Shown here: one piece after another, positions 8,791-16,163 of the stretch
Layout: each line of letters begins with the position of its first letter
Numbering within the stretch: the stretch's first letter is position 1
Origin: Trachythela sp. YZ-2020
Lineage: Eukaryota; Cnidaria; Anthozoa; Malacalcyonacea; Clavulariidae
DNA: 64,000 nt
Assembly: GCA_016169945.1 (NCBI GenBank)
Contig: JADLSH010000052.1
Coordinates: forward strand, 1,598,082-1,662,081
Direction of reading: 5' to 3'
The notes under the pieces: model-generated
The model's database searches: none
What the model was told of the DNA's origin: nothing
Seen by the model: the letters and a program-made list of their open reading frames with translations, nothing else
Program-made: the position numbers and the translations under genes

Positions 8791-9111
8791 TTAGTAACCA
8801 TCATCTGGAATGTCACATATTGAACATATTTCGGTATCACTGTCACACGAACATTCGCTACCACACCCATTGTTTTCATGATCTATAATGATGTTATAAT
8901 CAAAGGTTTTAAACCCACAAGATGAACACTTAAATTTAATATCTCCGTTGACATGGGGATGAATGTTTTGAATATGTGTTTTCATATCGTTTAAAGACAC
9001 ACAGATGTGTAAACAACCGTCACAACTGTATTCTACCACAGTTTTAATACTATCAAGGACCACAATGTCATATTGGAAGACCTCGACAATCATGTTAATT
9101 ATAATACCCAT
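8791..9111 (-). CDS. Small zinc-finger protein, acidic Cys-rich tail
   Basis: The 106-residue protein has two finger-like units: CDGC-x13-H-x4-H (residues about 32-54) and CSSC...H...C (about 62-83). An acidic Cys-rich tail follows (SECSCDSDTEICSICD). It could bind nucleic acid or another virion or regulatory protein. The annotated ATG lies in the arm of a hairpin (9103-9131), yet it is also preceded by TAAATATAATA; a downstream Met at residue 7 (9093) is the alternative start. It is the last gene of a minus-strand block of four. Confidence 0.7.
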   Translation of the reverse strand: MGIIINMIVEVFQYDIVVLDSIKTVVEYSCDGCLHICVSLNDMKTHIQNIHPHVNGDIKFKCSSCGFKTFDYNIIIDHENNGCGSECSCDSDTEICSICDIPDDGY

Positions 9112-9131
9112 TATTATATTTAATGGGTATT
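9103..9131 (-). terminator. Hairpin after the myristoylated-protein gene
   Basis: AATACCCATT pairs with AATGGGTATT across a 9-base loop, 23 bases beyond the stop of the minus-strand gene at 9154. As after PolB, the stem covers the first ATG of the following gene. Confidence 0.5.
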
Positions 9132-9153
9132 TTGGAGAATATCTTTTGTCGAC

Positions 9154-9375
9154 TCAGACATCTGTGTCTTCTATTTGTGGTACCGGTGGGATAGTAGTAA
9201 CTTTTTCATATCTCTTAAGTCTTGACGTAACAAATGCAATCTGTATGTTACCTTCGATACCTTCTTTTTCTTCGGACATATGTACTCCTGTAAGAAATTT
9301 TTTACGAACAACAGTGTCCTCGTTAAACAGATCACCATTGTGTTGTATTTGTAGTTTACTTGGTTTACAACCCAT
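9154..9375 (-). CDS. Small protein with a myristoylation/palmitoylation signal
   Basis: The 73-residue protein begins MGCKPSK, matching the N-myristoylation consensus (Gly2, Ser6, Lys7), with Cys3 placed for palmitoylation as in Src-family kinases. The rest is polar with no membrane span and no recognised domain. If modified, it would sit on the inner face of a membrane, which in a virus could mean a role in assembly, egress or entry; this is inference. CTAAATAACTAA precedes the start. It lies directly after a single-span membrane protein gene. Confidence 0.7.
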   Translation of the reverse strand: MGCKPSKLQIQHNGDLFNEDTVVRKKFLTGVHMSEEKEGIEGNIQIAFVTSRLKRYEKVTTIPPVPQIEDTDV

Positions 9376-9383
9376 TTAGTTAT

Positions 9384-9686
9384 TTAGTCCAAATTCACAA
9401 GACCGGGTCCCTTCATCACATATGGTTCTTTCTTGTCTTTCTTGTCTGATGTTGGTTCTGGTTTAATAGACCTACAAAAATAAGTCCAAAAACACCCTAG
9501 TCCTAAAATAATACCTATTATTTTTAGAAGTAACCAAGTGGTCATATCTGTGTTTGAGTCTGGATATGTTTCTGGCTTTGGTAACTTTCTTTTCTTGGCT
9601 TTTTTAGACAGATCACTTAGTTTTTCACAGGCAACTTTCCTTTCCGGATCTGTTTCTGTTATAGGGTCTGTTATAGTGTCACTCAT
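9384..9686 (-). CDS. Single-pass membrane protein
   Basis: The protein has 100 residues. A polar, Thr- and Lys-rich N-terminal half leads to one clear transmembrane segment (about 50-70, WLLLKIIGIILGLGCFWTYF). A basic Pro/Lys-rich tail follows. No family is recognised. The start is preceded by AGAATAAAT. It is the middle gene of a block encoding three membrane-associated products, suggesting an envelope or internal-membrane role. Confidence 0.7.
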   Translation of the reverse strand: MSDTITDPITETDPERKVACEKLSDLSKKAKKRKLPKPETYPDSNTDMTTWLLLKIIGIILGLGCFWTYFCRSIKPEPTSDKKDKKEPYVMKGPGLVNLD

Positions 9687-9693
9687 ATTTATT

Positions 9694-11091
9694 CTATGAC
9701 AATAACAAAAACTTCATAATATAACCGGTTACCGCCGATAATACTAATAGTGCAGACATTGAGTAGTCTGAGGAATAATCATATATAGGTTGATCTATGG
9801 AACGAAGTGCAGAAACATTAGGGCTTTTTAATACTTCTTCTAACGAGGTTGGATTGGTCGTTGTACTTGTACTTGTACTTGTACTTGGACTTGTACTTGT
9901 GACAACAGGTTGGGTAACAGGTTGGACAACAGGTTGGGTAACACTTGGTTTGTCCTTGTTAATATGTATGTTACTACCAAGCATCATACCTCCACCAACT
10001 AACGTTAAAATGTTGTTGTAACCAGGTATTTTTTGTTTTAAGATGATCATGTCACTTGGGATAAGGATGATCCCTGGACTAATGGCGAAGTTTAGGATCA
10101 CATTTGTACTTTTTATAGCATTTCTCATATTAGATATGGTTACTGATTGGTCGTCCTGTATGATGGTGTCCTCTACTAGTTTTTTAAACACCTCTTGTGT
10201 TTGTAAGGACTTACCACCTTGTCCAAAGATAGCCCATCGGGTACTCGCCTGTGAACCAAGTACACAATACACATAGGATTCTATACTTTGTTGGAATAAC
10301 AGTTGTCCTGTTTGTGTTAGTCCTGTTGACTCTGTGGCGATAAACATTTTGTAGTCGTCCAAACTTTTAATAGTGCGGTCACCGCGCTTCTCATACCTAA
10401 TACCCACTTGTCCATACTTACTAATCTCGGGTGTGTAATTCCTAACACTTCCATGGGGTTGTTTCGCCAACCAAGTACCTAACTGTTCCTTACCGTGATG
10501 AAATTCTTTAGTCCACTCGTACACAACTGGGATGTTGTTACTTATTAAGTCCTTGACTCGTTGGGTTATGTATCTGTTCATCTTACTTGGGTCTCTAATG
10601 AACCTTCTCATGTGGTAATACAAGTGGTACCTGGCGAGGGAAGACACAAGTGGTTTGTCAGAGGTAAAATGTTTGGTACTAATTCCACAAACATATGTTG
10701 TGATGTAAGCCGCCAAACAAGATGCTAGATATGTATTCTCTGTGTAGTCGTTAAAGTGTTCCATTTTGGCAGTGATAACGAGGTCTGGAAATGTTGGTTT
10801 AAAACTCATTGTGTTATTTACAAAAATGTCCATCTCACTAGGGTTACCTGTGTATGGTCCTTTGATGAATCCTTGTACCACCCCCTTTGTATTCCAAATA
10901 CGAGGTTGCCAATCCAAGGCCCATCCAAACTTAAAATTTTTGGACTTTATATCGTAAGCTCTTCCTTCATGTACAAACATTGTTCGAACAAACAGTGTTG
11001 TACCTTTGTAATCCTTTACGGGTTGGAACATGAACTTATCAACATCGGCGTATGGGTATTTCTCTTTGAATAACTCTTGTGGTGTTGGCAT
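9694..11091 (-). CDS. Large structural-type protein with Thr/Ser stalk and C-terminal membrane anchor
   Basis: The 465-residue protein is not assigned to a family. The first 300 residues look globular with many aromatics. A hydrophobic patch at about 333-373 (LNFAISPGIILIPSD; LTLVGGGMMLGS) is followed by repeats of VTQPV, then a Thr/Ser-rich low-complexity stalk (about 399-416), and it ends in a transmembrane segment (YSMSALLVLSAVTGYIMKFLLL). The layout resembles a surface or membrane-attached virion protein. It starts divergently from the penton gene across a 21-base palindromic spacer, which supports a late structural role. Confidence 0.75.
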   Translation of the reverse strand: MPTPQELFKEKYPYADVDKFMFQPVKDYKGTTLFVRTMFVHEGRAYDIKSKNFKFGWALDWQPRIWNTKGVVQGFIKGPYTGNPSEMDIFVNNTMSFKPTFPDLVITAKMEHFNDYTENTYLASCLAAYITTYVCGISTKHFTSDKPLVSSLARYHLYYHMRRFIRDPSKMNRYITQRVKDLISNNIPVVYEWTKEFHHGKEQLGTWLAKQPHGSVRNYTPEISKYGQVGIRYEKRGDRTIKSLDDYKMFIATESTGLTQTGQLLFQQSIESYVYCVLGSQASTRWAIFGQGGKSLQTQEVFKKLVEDTIIQDDQSVTISNMRNAIKSTNVILNFAISPGIILIPSDMIILKQKIPGYNNILTLVGGGMMLGSNIHINKDKPSVTQPVVQPVTQPVVTSTSPSTSTSTSTTTNPTSLEEVLKSPNVSALRSIDQPIYDYSSDYSMSALLVLSAVTGYIMKFLLLS

Positions 11092-11112
11092 TTTATTTGG
11101 TAACTAAATAAA
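11092..11112. promoter_or_regulatory. Divergent AT-rich promoter of the penton gene and the 465-aa gene
   Basis: Twenty-one bases separate two outward start codons, and each ATG is preceded by AAATAAA. The spacer is nearly palindromic (TTTATTT...AAATAAA). It is the tightest example of the start-proximal motif of this element. Confidence 0.6.
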
Positions 11113-11711
11113 ATGTCAAAGTTAACTGTATTCGTACCAGAGAACAAAACAAATGTTAATCTGGCTGTGTTTCAACACCAAAAAAGTAACCTGTATCTCA
11201 GGTCCGCGACCATATTTTGGGAGTTCCACAATGTTTCACATAGATGTCAAATACAACACGGTACCGATAAGGTCGTGTTTGATACCGGTTACTGGACATT
11301 CGTCGACATCCAAAAGAAACTGAAATATGAGGACATCAACCTCGTTGGAAACCACAAAAACTCATCATGTTCGATAAAATCCAAAGAATACCAGACACCG
11401 CGTTGGTCAAAGACACTTGGCACACGAGTCCAAGTCATGTTGATGTTAACCATGGGTTAAAATACATTAACATCGAATGTAGCATCGTGAACACATATCA
11501 AAACTTCGACACCAACGGTAAGCCAAGTAAAATAATAGCCTCGTTACCTATTTCATCATCACAACTGTTAATAGATACCGCGGAGTTCTACGATAACATT
11601 AACTCAAAAACACCTATCGTACAAAGTTTTAACGCGTTGAGTTTTAAACTTACAACTAACATAGACAAACATGTAAACATGAGTGCATTGTTAGACCTCG
11701 AGATGGTTTAA
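11113..11711 (+). pseudogene. Penton-like minor capsid protein, split by a -1 frameshift
   Basis: Two overlapping frames together cover a single-jelly-roll minor capsid protein of about 200 residues. The first frame (11113-11460) carries the family-like LYLRSATIFWEF and GYWTFVDIQKKL. The second (open from 11331, ending 11711) carries HGLKYINIECSIVN, a DTNGKPSK motif and ASLPI. Moving from one to the other needs a -1 shift somewhere in 11331-11460. A run CAAAAAC at 11355-11361 is a candidate place. It may be a mutation, a sequencing error or ribosomal frameshifting; the site is not a canonical slippery heptamer. It lies directly before the integrase gene. Confidence 0.75.
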
Positions 11712-11717
11712 ATAAAA

Positions 11718-12707
11718 ATGAACTTTGAAACAGAACAAGGTCTTCGTGAGTTGTATCACTCACCGGGTACAGGTTATCAGTCGGTGGAAAGATTGTATCA
11801 AAAGGCAAGGGAGGAGTCATTAGATGTCACTCGTAAACAAGTTAAGGATTGGATCCTAACACAAACCACTTACACAATGACCAAACAAAAAGGTGGTAGC
11901 CATGTCTATCGTAAAACTATTGTTAGTGATCTTGGAGAACAACTACAACTGGATTTGGTTGATATGACGGAGGGTCGTAAGGGTAGTAATAGTGGTTATC
12001 GTTGGATTTTAACATCTATTGAGATATTATCCCGTTACGCCTTCACAGAACCTAGTAAGACCAAAGGTGGTCTCGATGTTTCCCACGCCATGGAAAAAAT
12101 ACTAGGTGAGTTTAAAGTTAGGTTTGGCAAGTACCCCGATGTTGTACAATACGATGATGGTAACGAATTTAAGAACAAAAATGTTAATGCGTTACTGGAC
12201 AAACTTGGTATAAAACATTTTACGACGCTTGTTAAAAGAGGTGGTAAGGCCTTTTTTAACAGAAAGGCAGCCCTCGTTGAGAGACTAAACAGAACATTGA
12301 AGACAACGATGTGGAAGTATTTCACAGAACACAAGACTAACAAGTGGTTACATATTTTAGGGGATGTAACCTTCAACTACAACCACAGTATACACAGAAC
12401 TATTAAGATGAAACCAACAGATGTCAACGAGAAGAATAAGGATGATGTTTGGATGACTTTGTATGGGGAGGGTAACAAACCTAAAAAACCTAGGTACAAA
12501 GTAGGGGATACCGTTAGGGTGGAAAAATACCACACAGGTACCAGGTTTGTTAAGGGTTACACTGTTAACTTCACAGAAGAAATATTTAAGATCACTAAGG
12601 TCCATCAAGGTGACCCTGTTATGTACAACATACAAGACATTGGAACGGGGGAAAACATACACGGAAGATTTTACGAAAGAGAACTTAGTGAAGTGAGAGT
12701 TAAATAA
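11718..12707 (+). CDS. int: Retroviral-type DDE integrase
   Basis: The 329-residue integrase would insert the element and create the 6-bp duplication. An N-terminal helical region (1-60) lacks a clear HHCC zinc motif. The catalytic core shows QLDLVDM (D79), QYDDGNEF (D146/D147) and ALVERLNRTLK (E188). The D-to-E spacing is a little longer than the classic 35 because of a basic Gly/Phe-rich insertion (about 172-183). The C-terminal part (YKVGDTVRVEKY onward, about 263-320) looks like the SH3/chromo-like DNA-binding tail of such integrases. It is intact. TTTAAATAAAA precedes the start, and the gene follows the penton gene by only six bases. Confidence 0.95.
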   Translation: MNFETEQGLRELYHSPGTGYQSVERLYQKAREESLDVTRKQVKDWILTQTTYTMTKQKGGSHVYRKTIVSDLGEQLQLDLVDMTEGRKGSNSGYRWILTSIEILSRYAFTEPSKTKGGLDVSHAMEKILGEFKVRFGKYPDVVQYDDGNEFKNKNVNALLDKLGIKHFTTLVKRGGKAFFNRKAALVERLNRTLKTTMWKYFTEHKTNKWLHILGDVTFNYNHSIHRTIKMKPTDVNEKNKDDVWMTLYGEGNKPKKPRYKVGDTVRVEKYHTGTRFVKGYTVNFTEEIFKITKVHQGDPVMYNIQDIGTGENIHGRFYERELSEVRVK

Positions 12708-12710
12708 AAT

Positions 12711-14522
12711 ATGTCTGATGATATACCATTACAGGAGAAGGTACCTCCTCCCAGAATGACTAGTCTTGATCCAGATGCAGATGATGATGATGATGATGAT
12801 CTTGATGATGATAATTATGTCCAAGATACTAACCTTGATGAGGGTACAAGTACCCCCGATAACAACCCTCTCAACGGTTCAACTGACGAACAAAAAGGGG
12901 AAACACTTAAACCCCAAACTAGTACTCCTGGTGATAATGATGACCCCTTAAAAAATTATACACGACCGGGACAAAAAGTAGATGAAGACGAAGACAAGGA
13001 GGATGACAAGGAGGAAGAAGAACGACAAAACCCTTTTGACAAAAGTCATGGTATTTTCACAGAGTCAGAGAACCCCGAGTTTGAAATGACCGCACCTGAG
13101 TTTTTTAGGTCTGAGGAGGTGTTAACTGAACACCAACTTATCATTAAAAACACACTAGAGAAACACCTAAACATATTCTTAGACCCAAGATATGATGGCC
13201 CAAGCACTACTATACTGTTCCATAACTTACAAGTAGAGAGAAGTGTAAAGGGTGAGGTTAGTGGGTTAAGTTACAATGGTAAGAAGATTATTGTGATGGA
13301 TGAGACGAAAGATGGTGTGGCCATGAGATATATAGAGGTTGGAGCGAAAGGTAGAGGTGTTAGAGGGAAAGCCCTAAATGAGTTCAAGAAATATCTAGAT
13401 AGGGCCAAAGAGGAACACAAAAGTAGGTTTCCATCTGTGGTGGAGGAACAAACAGGTGTTAGTAATGATAAGTTAAATGAAAGTGTACGTAAAAATTCTG
13501 CAGAGGTGTCAAATAGTACCATCGATGAAAAGATCGATGATGTTCAACAACAGTTAAAAAACCTACAACAACAGGTAATTAACCATCAACAACAACAGGT
13601 CAATAACCTTCTACAAATGTTTGATGAAATTCGACAACAACTGGGCAACGACCTTCAAAACCAACAACAAGGTAATGATTATAAACAAGAACAGATCATT
13701 GTTCTTCAAAACCAGATTAATAACTTTCAACGACAACAAGGTAATTATCTTCAAGAAGGAGAGGTCATTAAACTTCAACAACAACAGATTAATGACCTTA
13801 AAAAGGCGGTTAATTATGTTAAACATCAAAAAGTAACAGAAAAACAGAGTACCATTGAAGATTCCAGGATGAAAGAGAAAGTGGGGTGGTTTGAAGAGAC
13901 AGCACGATCACTTATATCTCGTGGCATTCGTGAACACCAACAAACTAAAGATGTTAAAGATGAAAAGAAACTCACAAAAGGTAAACTTGAAAGTTTAGTC
14001 ATAGACGAGAAATTTTGGCGTGATAAGTCTGAGAGTGAACAAAACCCAGAGTTAAAAGCTTTGTACAAAGCAGCCTCAGTCATCGCAGAAGTGGAAAAAG
14101 ATCTCATGAGGGTAGAAAATAACATGAGACCAGAAAGTGAAGTGGGGTCTCAGATTGTAAAAGATGAGATCGAAAACAACCCCCTAACCAAGTTTGAAAA
14201 GTTTAAAGAGTGGTCTAAGAAAAACATGGGTATCGTGTCTGCCATAAGTATAAGTATCGCCGGTTTGATAACAACAATCGTCATGACCGGTAGAAATGCT
14301 GTCGTTACAGGTGCTCGTGGTGTCTCTAAGTTTTCAAAGGGTGTCGCTAAAATCCTTAGTAAGATGGGTCCTGTGTTCAGTGCCATCGGTAGTATTCTAT
14401 CAACCGTTCTAAGTATGGGTGCCAAAGGGTTATCGTGGTTGGCTAACAACATGTGGATCTTAGCTATCGCGTTAGGTTACTTAGCATACAATGAAATTCA
14501 AGTTAATCGACGATCTCGTTAG
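12711..14522 (+). CDS. Acidic, Gln-rich coiled-coil protein with C-terminal membrane segments
   Basis: The 603-residue protein has an Asp/Glu-rich low-complexity N-terminus (about 20-110), a central folded part (about 125-230), and a long Gln/Asn-rich coiled coil (about 275-385) made of QQQ-x-NLQ-like repeats. The C-terminus is hydrophobic and Gly/Ser-rich with two likely spans (about 505-525 and 578-595). No family name is assigned. The arrangement suggests a structural or membrane-remodelling virion protein. TTAAATAAAAT overlaps the end of the integrase gene, so the two are tightly packed. Confidence 0.75.
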   Translation: MSDDIPLQEKVPPPRMTSLDPDADDDDDDDLDDDNYVQDTNLDEGTSTPDNNPLNGSTDEQKGETLKPQTSTPGDNDDPLKNYTRPGQKVDEDEDKEDDKEEEERQNPFDKSHGIFTESENPEFEMTAPEFFRSEEVLTEHQLIIKNTLEKHLNIFLDPRYDGPSTTILFHNLQVERSVKGEVSGLSYNGKKIIVMDETKDGVAMRYIEVGAKGRGVRGKALNEFKKYLDRAKEEHKSRFPSVVEEQTGVSNDKLNESVRKNSAEVSNSTIDEKIDDVQQQLKNLQQQVINHQQQQVNNLLQMFDEIRQQLGNDLQNQQQGNDYKQEQIIVLQNQINNFQRQQGNYLQEGEVIKLQQQQINDLKKAVNYVKHQKVTEKQSTIEDSRMKEKVGWFEETARSLISRGIREHQQTKDVKDEKKLTKGKLESLVIDEKFWRDKSESEQNPELKALYKAASVIAEVEKDLMRVENNMRPESEVGSQIVKDEIENNPLTKFEKFKEWSKKNMGIVSAISISIAGLITTIVMTGRNAVVTGARGVSKFSKGVAKILSKMGPVFSAIGSILSTVLSMGAKGLSWLANNMWILAIALGYLAYNEIQVNRRSR

Positions 14523-14549
14523 GTCAAACTAAAATAATGATAAATAAAG

Positions 14550-14957
14550 ATGAGTGTAAGTAAAGGTACGACGACAAATTTAGAAAGTCCTATCGTGTTT
14601 GACATCCCTAGTTGTTTGACATGGGGTATCACAAAGTCTAAGTTCAAAAATGGTGGGTTTAATATACCACTTGTCATAGAAGACGAAGAAGTAAGACAAC
14701 AACTTTTAAGTTTGGAAAGAGAGAATGAAACAAAAGAGGTTATGAAAGGAAGGAGTAACAACACCTTATATCTCACAGTTGGTGGTATAACAGATCTCCA
14801 AAGAGAAGAGCTCTTAGACAGTAAGGCCTATGTCAGAGTCATCTTTGAGTGTCAGTCTGTGTTTGAGTCATTAGATGGTACAAAGCATCTAAACTTCAAA
14901 GTGAAGAAGTTAAGAAAAGTGGGAGAGTTCGTGTCTAAAGACATCGCAGAAGATTAA
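14550..14957 (+). CDS. Conserved-looking hypothetical protein, 135 aa
   Basis: This is a soluble, acidic, alpha/beta-looking protein with no hydrophobic segment and no motif I can name. The clean start with GATAAATAAAG just before the ATG, and the hairpin after the stop, show it is a real gene. It ends the plus-strand block penton-integrase-coiled coil and faces the minus-strand packaging block. Confidence 0.7.
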   Translation: MSVSKGTTTNLESPIVFDIPSCLTWGITKSKFKNGGFNIPLVIEDEEVRQQLLSLERENETKEVMKGRSNNTLYLTVGGITDLQREELLDSKAYVRVIFECQSVFESLDGTKHLNFKVKKLRKVGEFVSKDIAED

Positions 14958-14968
14958 GTAAGTTGTAG

Positions 14969-14994
14969 ATTTGTAACCTGTAAAGGTTACAAAT
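14969..14994. terminator. Hairpin between convergent genes
   Basis: A 10-bp stem, ATTTGTAACC / GGTTACAAAT, with a 6-base loop lies 11 bases after one stop and 8 bases from the facing stop. The same stem recurs at 19200-19225. Confidence 0.6.
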
Positions 14995-15002
14995 TAATGT
15001 CC

Positions 15003-15461
15003 TTACACACTATCCTCATCATCATCATTTGTGTCATTGGTAATCTCACTAGTCGTTACAGTTATGTGACTATAACATATCGTACCTAACGAGATACATG
15101 CCAGCACATATTTACTGTAATAGTCATCTGGCGTGTAACTTGGCATTAGATCCTTAATGACGAACATTATGTTTTCGTCACCTAGTATTCTCTCCATAAA
15201 CTTTGACTTGTCATTAATTTTAAAGTAGTTGTCACAAAAGTTGTCGGATACAGACACCGCAAGTAACACAAAATTAACAGCCATCTTTTGTCTGTTGACA
15301 TCGTCCCTGTGTTTAATGTATTCATCCTTTAACCTTTTTAACACTGAAGGTGTCGCCCTTCTTTTGTTTTTTAGATATGACTTAGTCTGGTTAATGTACC
15401 CTTTCTCAGAGAGGTCTATTAATTCCTCACGTAATGTTTCAATATCATCTGGATTATCCAT
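15003..15461 (-). CDS. Hypothetical protein downstream of the packaging ATPase
   Basis: The 152-residue protein is mainly helical: charged N-terminal helices (about 5-60), a moderately hydrophobic middle (NFVLLAVSVSDNF), and an acidic Asp-rich tail (NDDDEDSV). I recognise no family. It starts seven bases after the ATPase stop with AAAATAAAG before the ATG, so it is probably expressed with packaging or assembly genes. Confidence 0.7.
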   Translation of the reverse strand: MDNPDDIETLREELIDLSEKGYINQTKSYLKNKRRATPSVLKRLKDEYIKHRDDVNRQKMAVNFVLLAVSVSDNFCDNYFKINDKSKFMERILGDENIMFVIKDLMPSYTPDDYYSKYVLACISLGTICYSHITVTTSEITNDTNDDDEDSV

Positions 15462-15468
15462 CTTTATT

Positions 15469-16059
15469 TTAAAATATTATATTGTGTGATCTAGGGAACC
15501 TAAGGTTAATCTCCAACCGTGCGTACTTGTTCTCTTTAAGGGTTTTTCGTAGTAAGTCTTGTTCTTGTTTTGGAATGTCTAGGAACTCATCTGTTATAGT
15601 CTTCCAGGCCAGGGAACTAGGAGTGTCAAACACAACTAGCTTGGCGATATTCTCGCGGTAAGAGGGTGCGATGGCTGTTAATTTTTGTGTAATAACTATT
15701 GTACTTATGTTGTAATGTCTTGCAGAGAAGGCTAACCTAACGAGTTCTGACGTTCTGTTTTTAACTGACTTGCAACTCGCACAGTCGTCTAATATGATCA
15801 ATGAGTTAGTACCTTTAAATTTGTCGGAGATGTATTTTAAAAATGTATCCACTTCGTCTTGGTCACATTGTATCGTGTAGAAACCCGGAGAGTCCTTGTA
15901 TATCCAATCTTGATATGTTTTGTTGTATTCGAACGTTGGACAGATGAGAAATATGTATTGGAAGTGTCCATTACATTCTTTGGTTAAAAAATCTAACAGA
16001 TAATATGTTTTACCACACTCCGTTGAGCCTGTTATTAACATGTTAAATGGTGTTTTCAT
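15469..16059 (-). CDS. DNA-packaging ATPase (FtsK/HerA, A32-like)
   Basis: The 196-residue ATPase would pump the genome into the capsid. The Walker A motif GSTECGKT spans residues 11-18, Walker B LIILDD residues 87-92, and a sensor-like ITQK follows near 123-126. This is close to the minimal ATPase core of Polinton and poxvirus A32-type enzymes, and no key residue is missing. It starts divergently from a 29-codon frame, with AAAATAAA at the ATG, and lies beside the fibre gene. Confidence 0.93.
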   Translation of the reverse strand: MKTPFNMLITGSTECGKTYYLLDFLTKECNGHFQYIFLICPTFEYNKTYQDWIYKDSPGFYTIQCDQDEVDTFLKYISDKFKGTNSLIILDDCASCKSVKNRTSELVRLAFSARHYNISTIVITQKLTAIAPSYRENIAKLVVFDTPSSLAWKTITDEFLDIPKQEQDLLRKTLKENKYARLEINLRFPRSHNIIF

Positions 16060-16073
16060 TTTATTTTGAATAA

Positions 16074-16163
16074 ATGGATGGTGATGAGATACAACAGTTG
16101 AGGGATATATTTGATTACAGACGAAGATTTCTAATCCATAGGATTAGAAAACTTTTCAGTTAG
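16074..16163 (+). CDS. Possible 29-codon basic micro-protein
   Basis: An ATG preceded by TTGAATAA, exactly the start signal of this element, opens a frame of 29 codons on the plus strand. It has an acidic beginning (MDGDEI) and a strongly basic, amphipathic end rich in Arg. It lies in the 100-base gap between the divergent ATPase start and the fibre stop, and overlaps the fibre stop codon. Its 3' part contains a hairpin. It could be a small DNA-binding or membrane-active peptide, or simply an open stretch in a promoter spacer. Confidence 0.3.
   Translation: MDGDEIQQLRDIFDYRRRFLIHRIRKLFS
16128..16150 (-). terminator. Hairpin after the collagen-like gene
   Basis: TTTCTAATCC pairs with GGATTAGAAA across a 3-base loop, 10 bases beyond the stop of the minus-strand collagen-like gene. 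The stem core is the same as at 1996-2025. Confidence 0.6.

Noticed and set aside
11355..11361. Canonical -1 slippery site in the penton gene
   Set aside because: CAAAAAC lacks the required first A of A-AAA-AAC, so programmed shifting is only a weak option; I list the gene as frameshifted.
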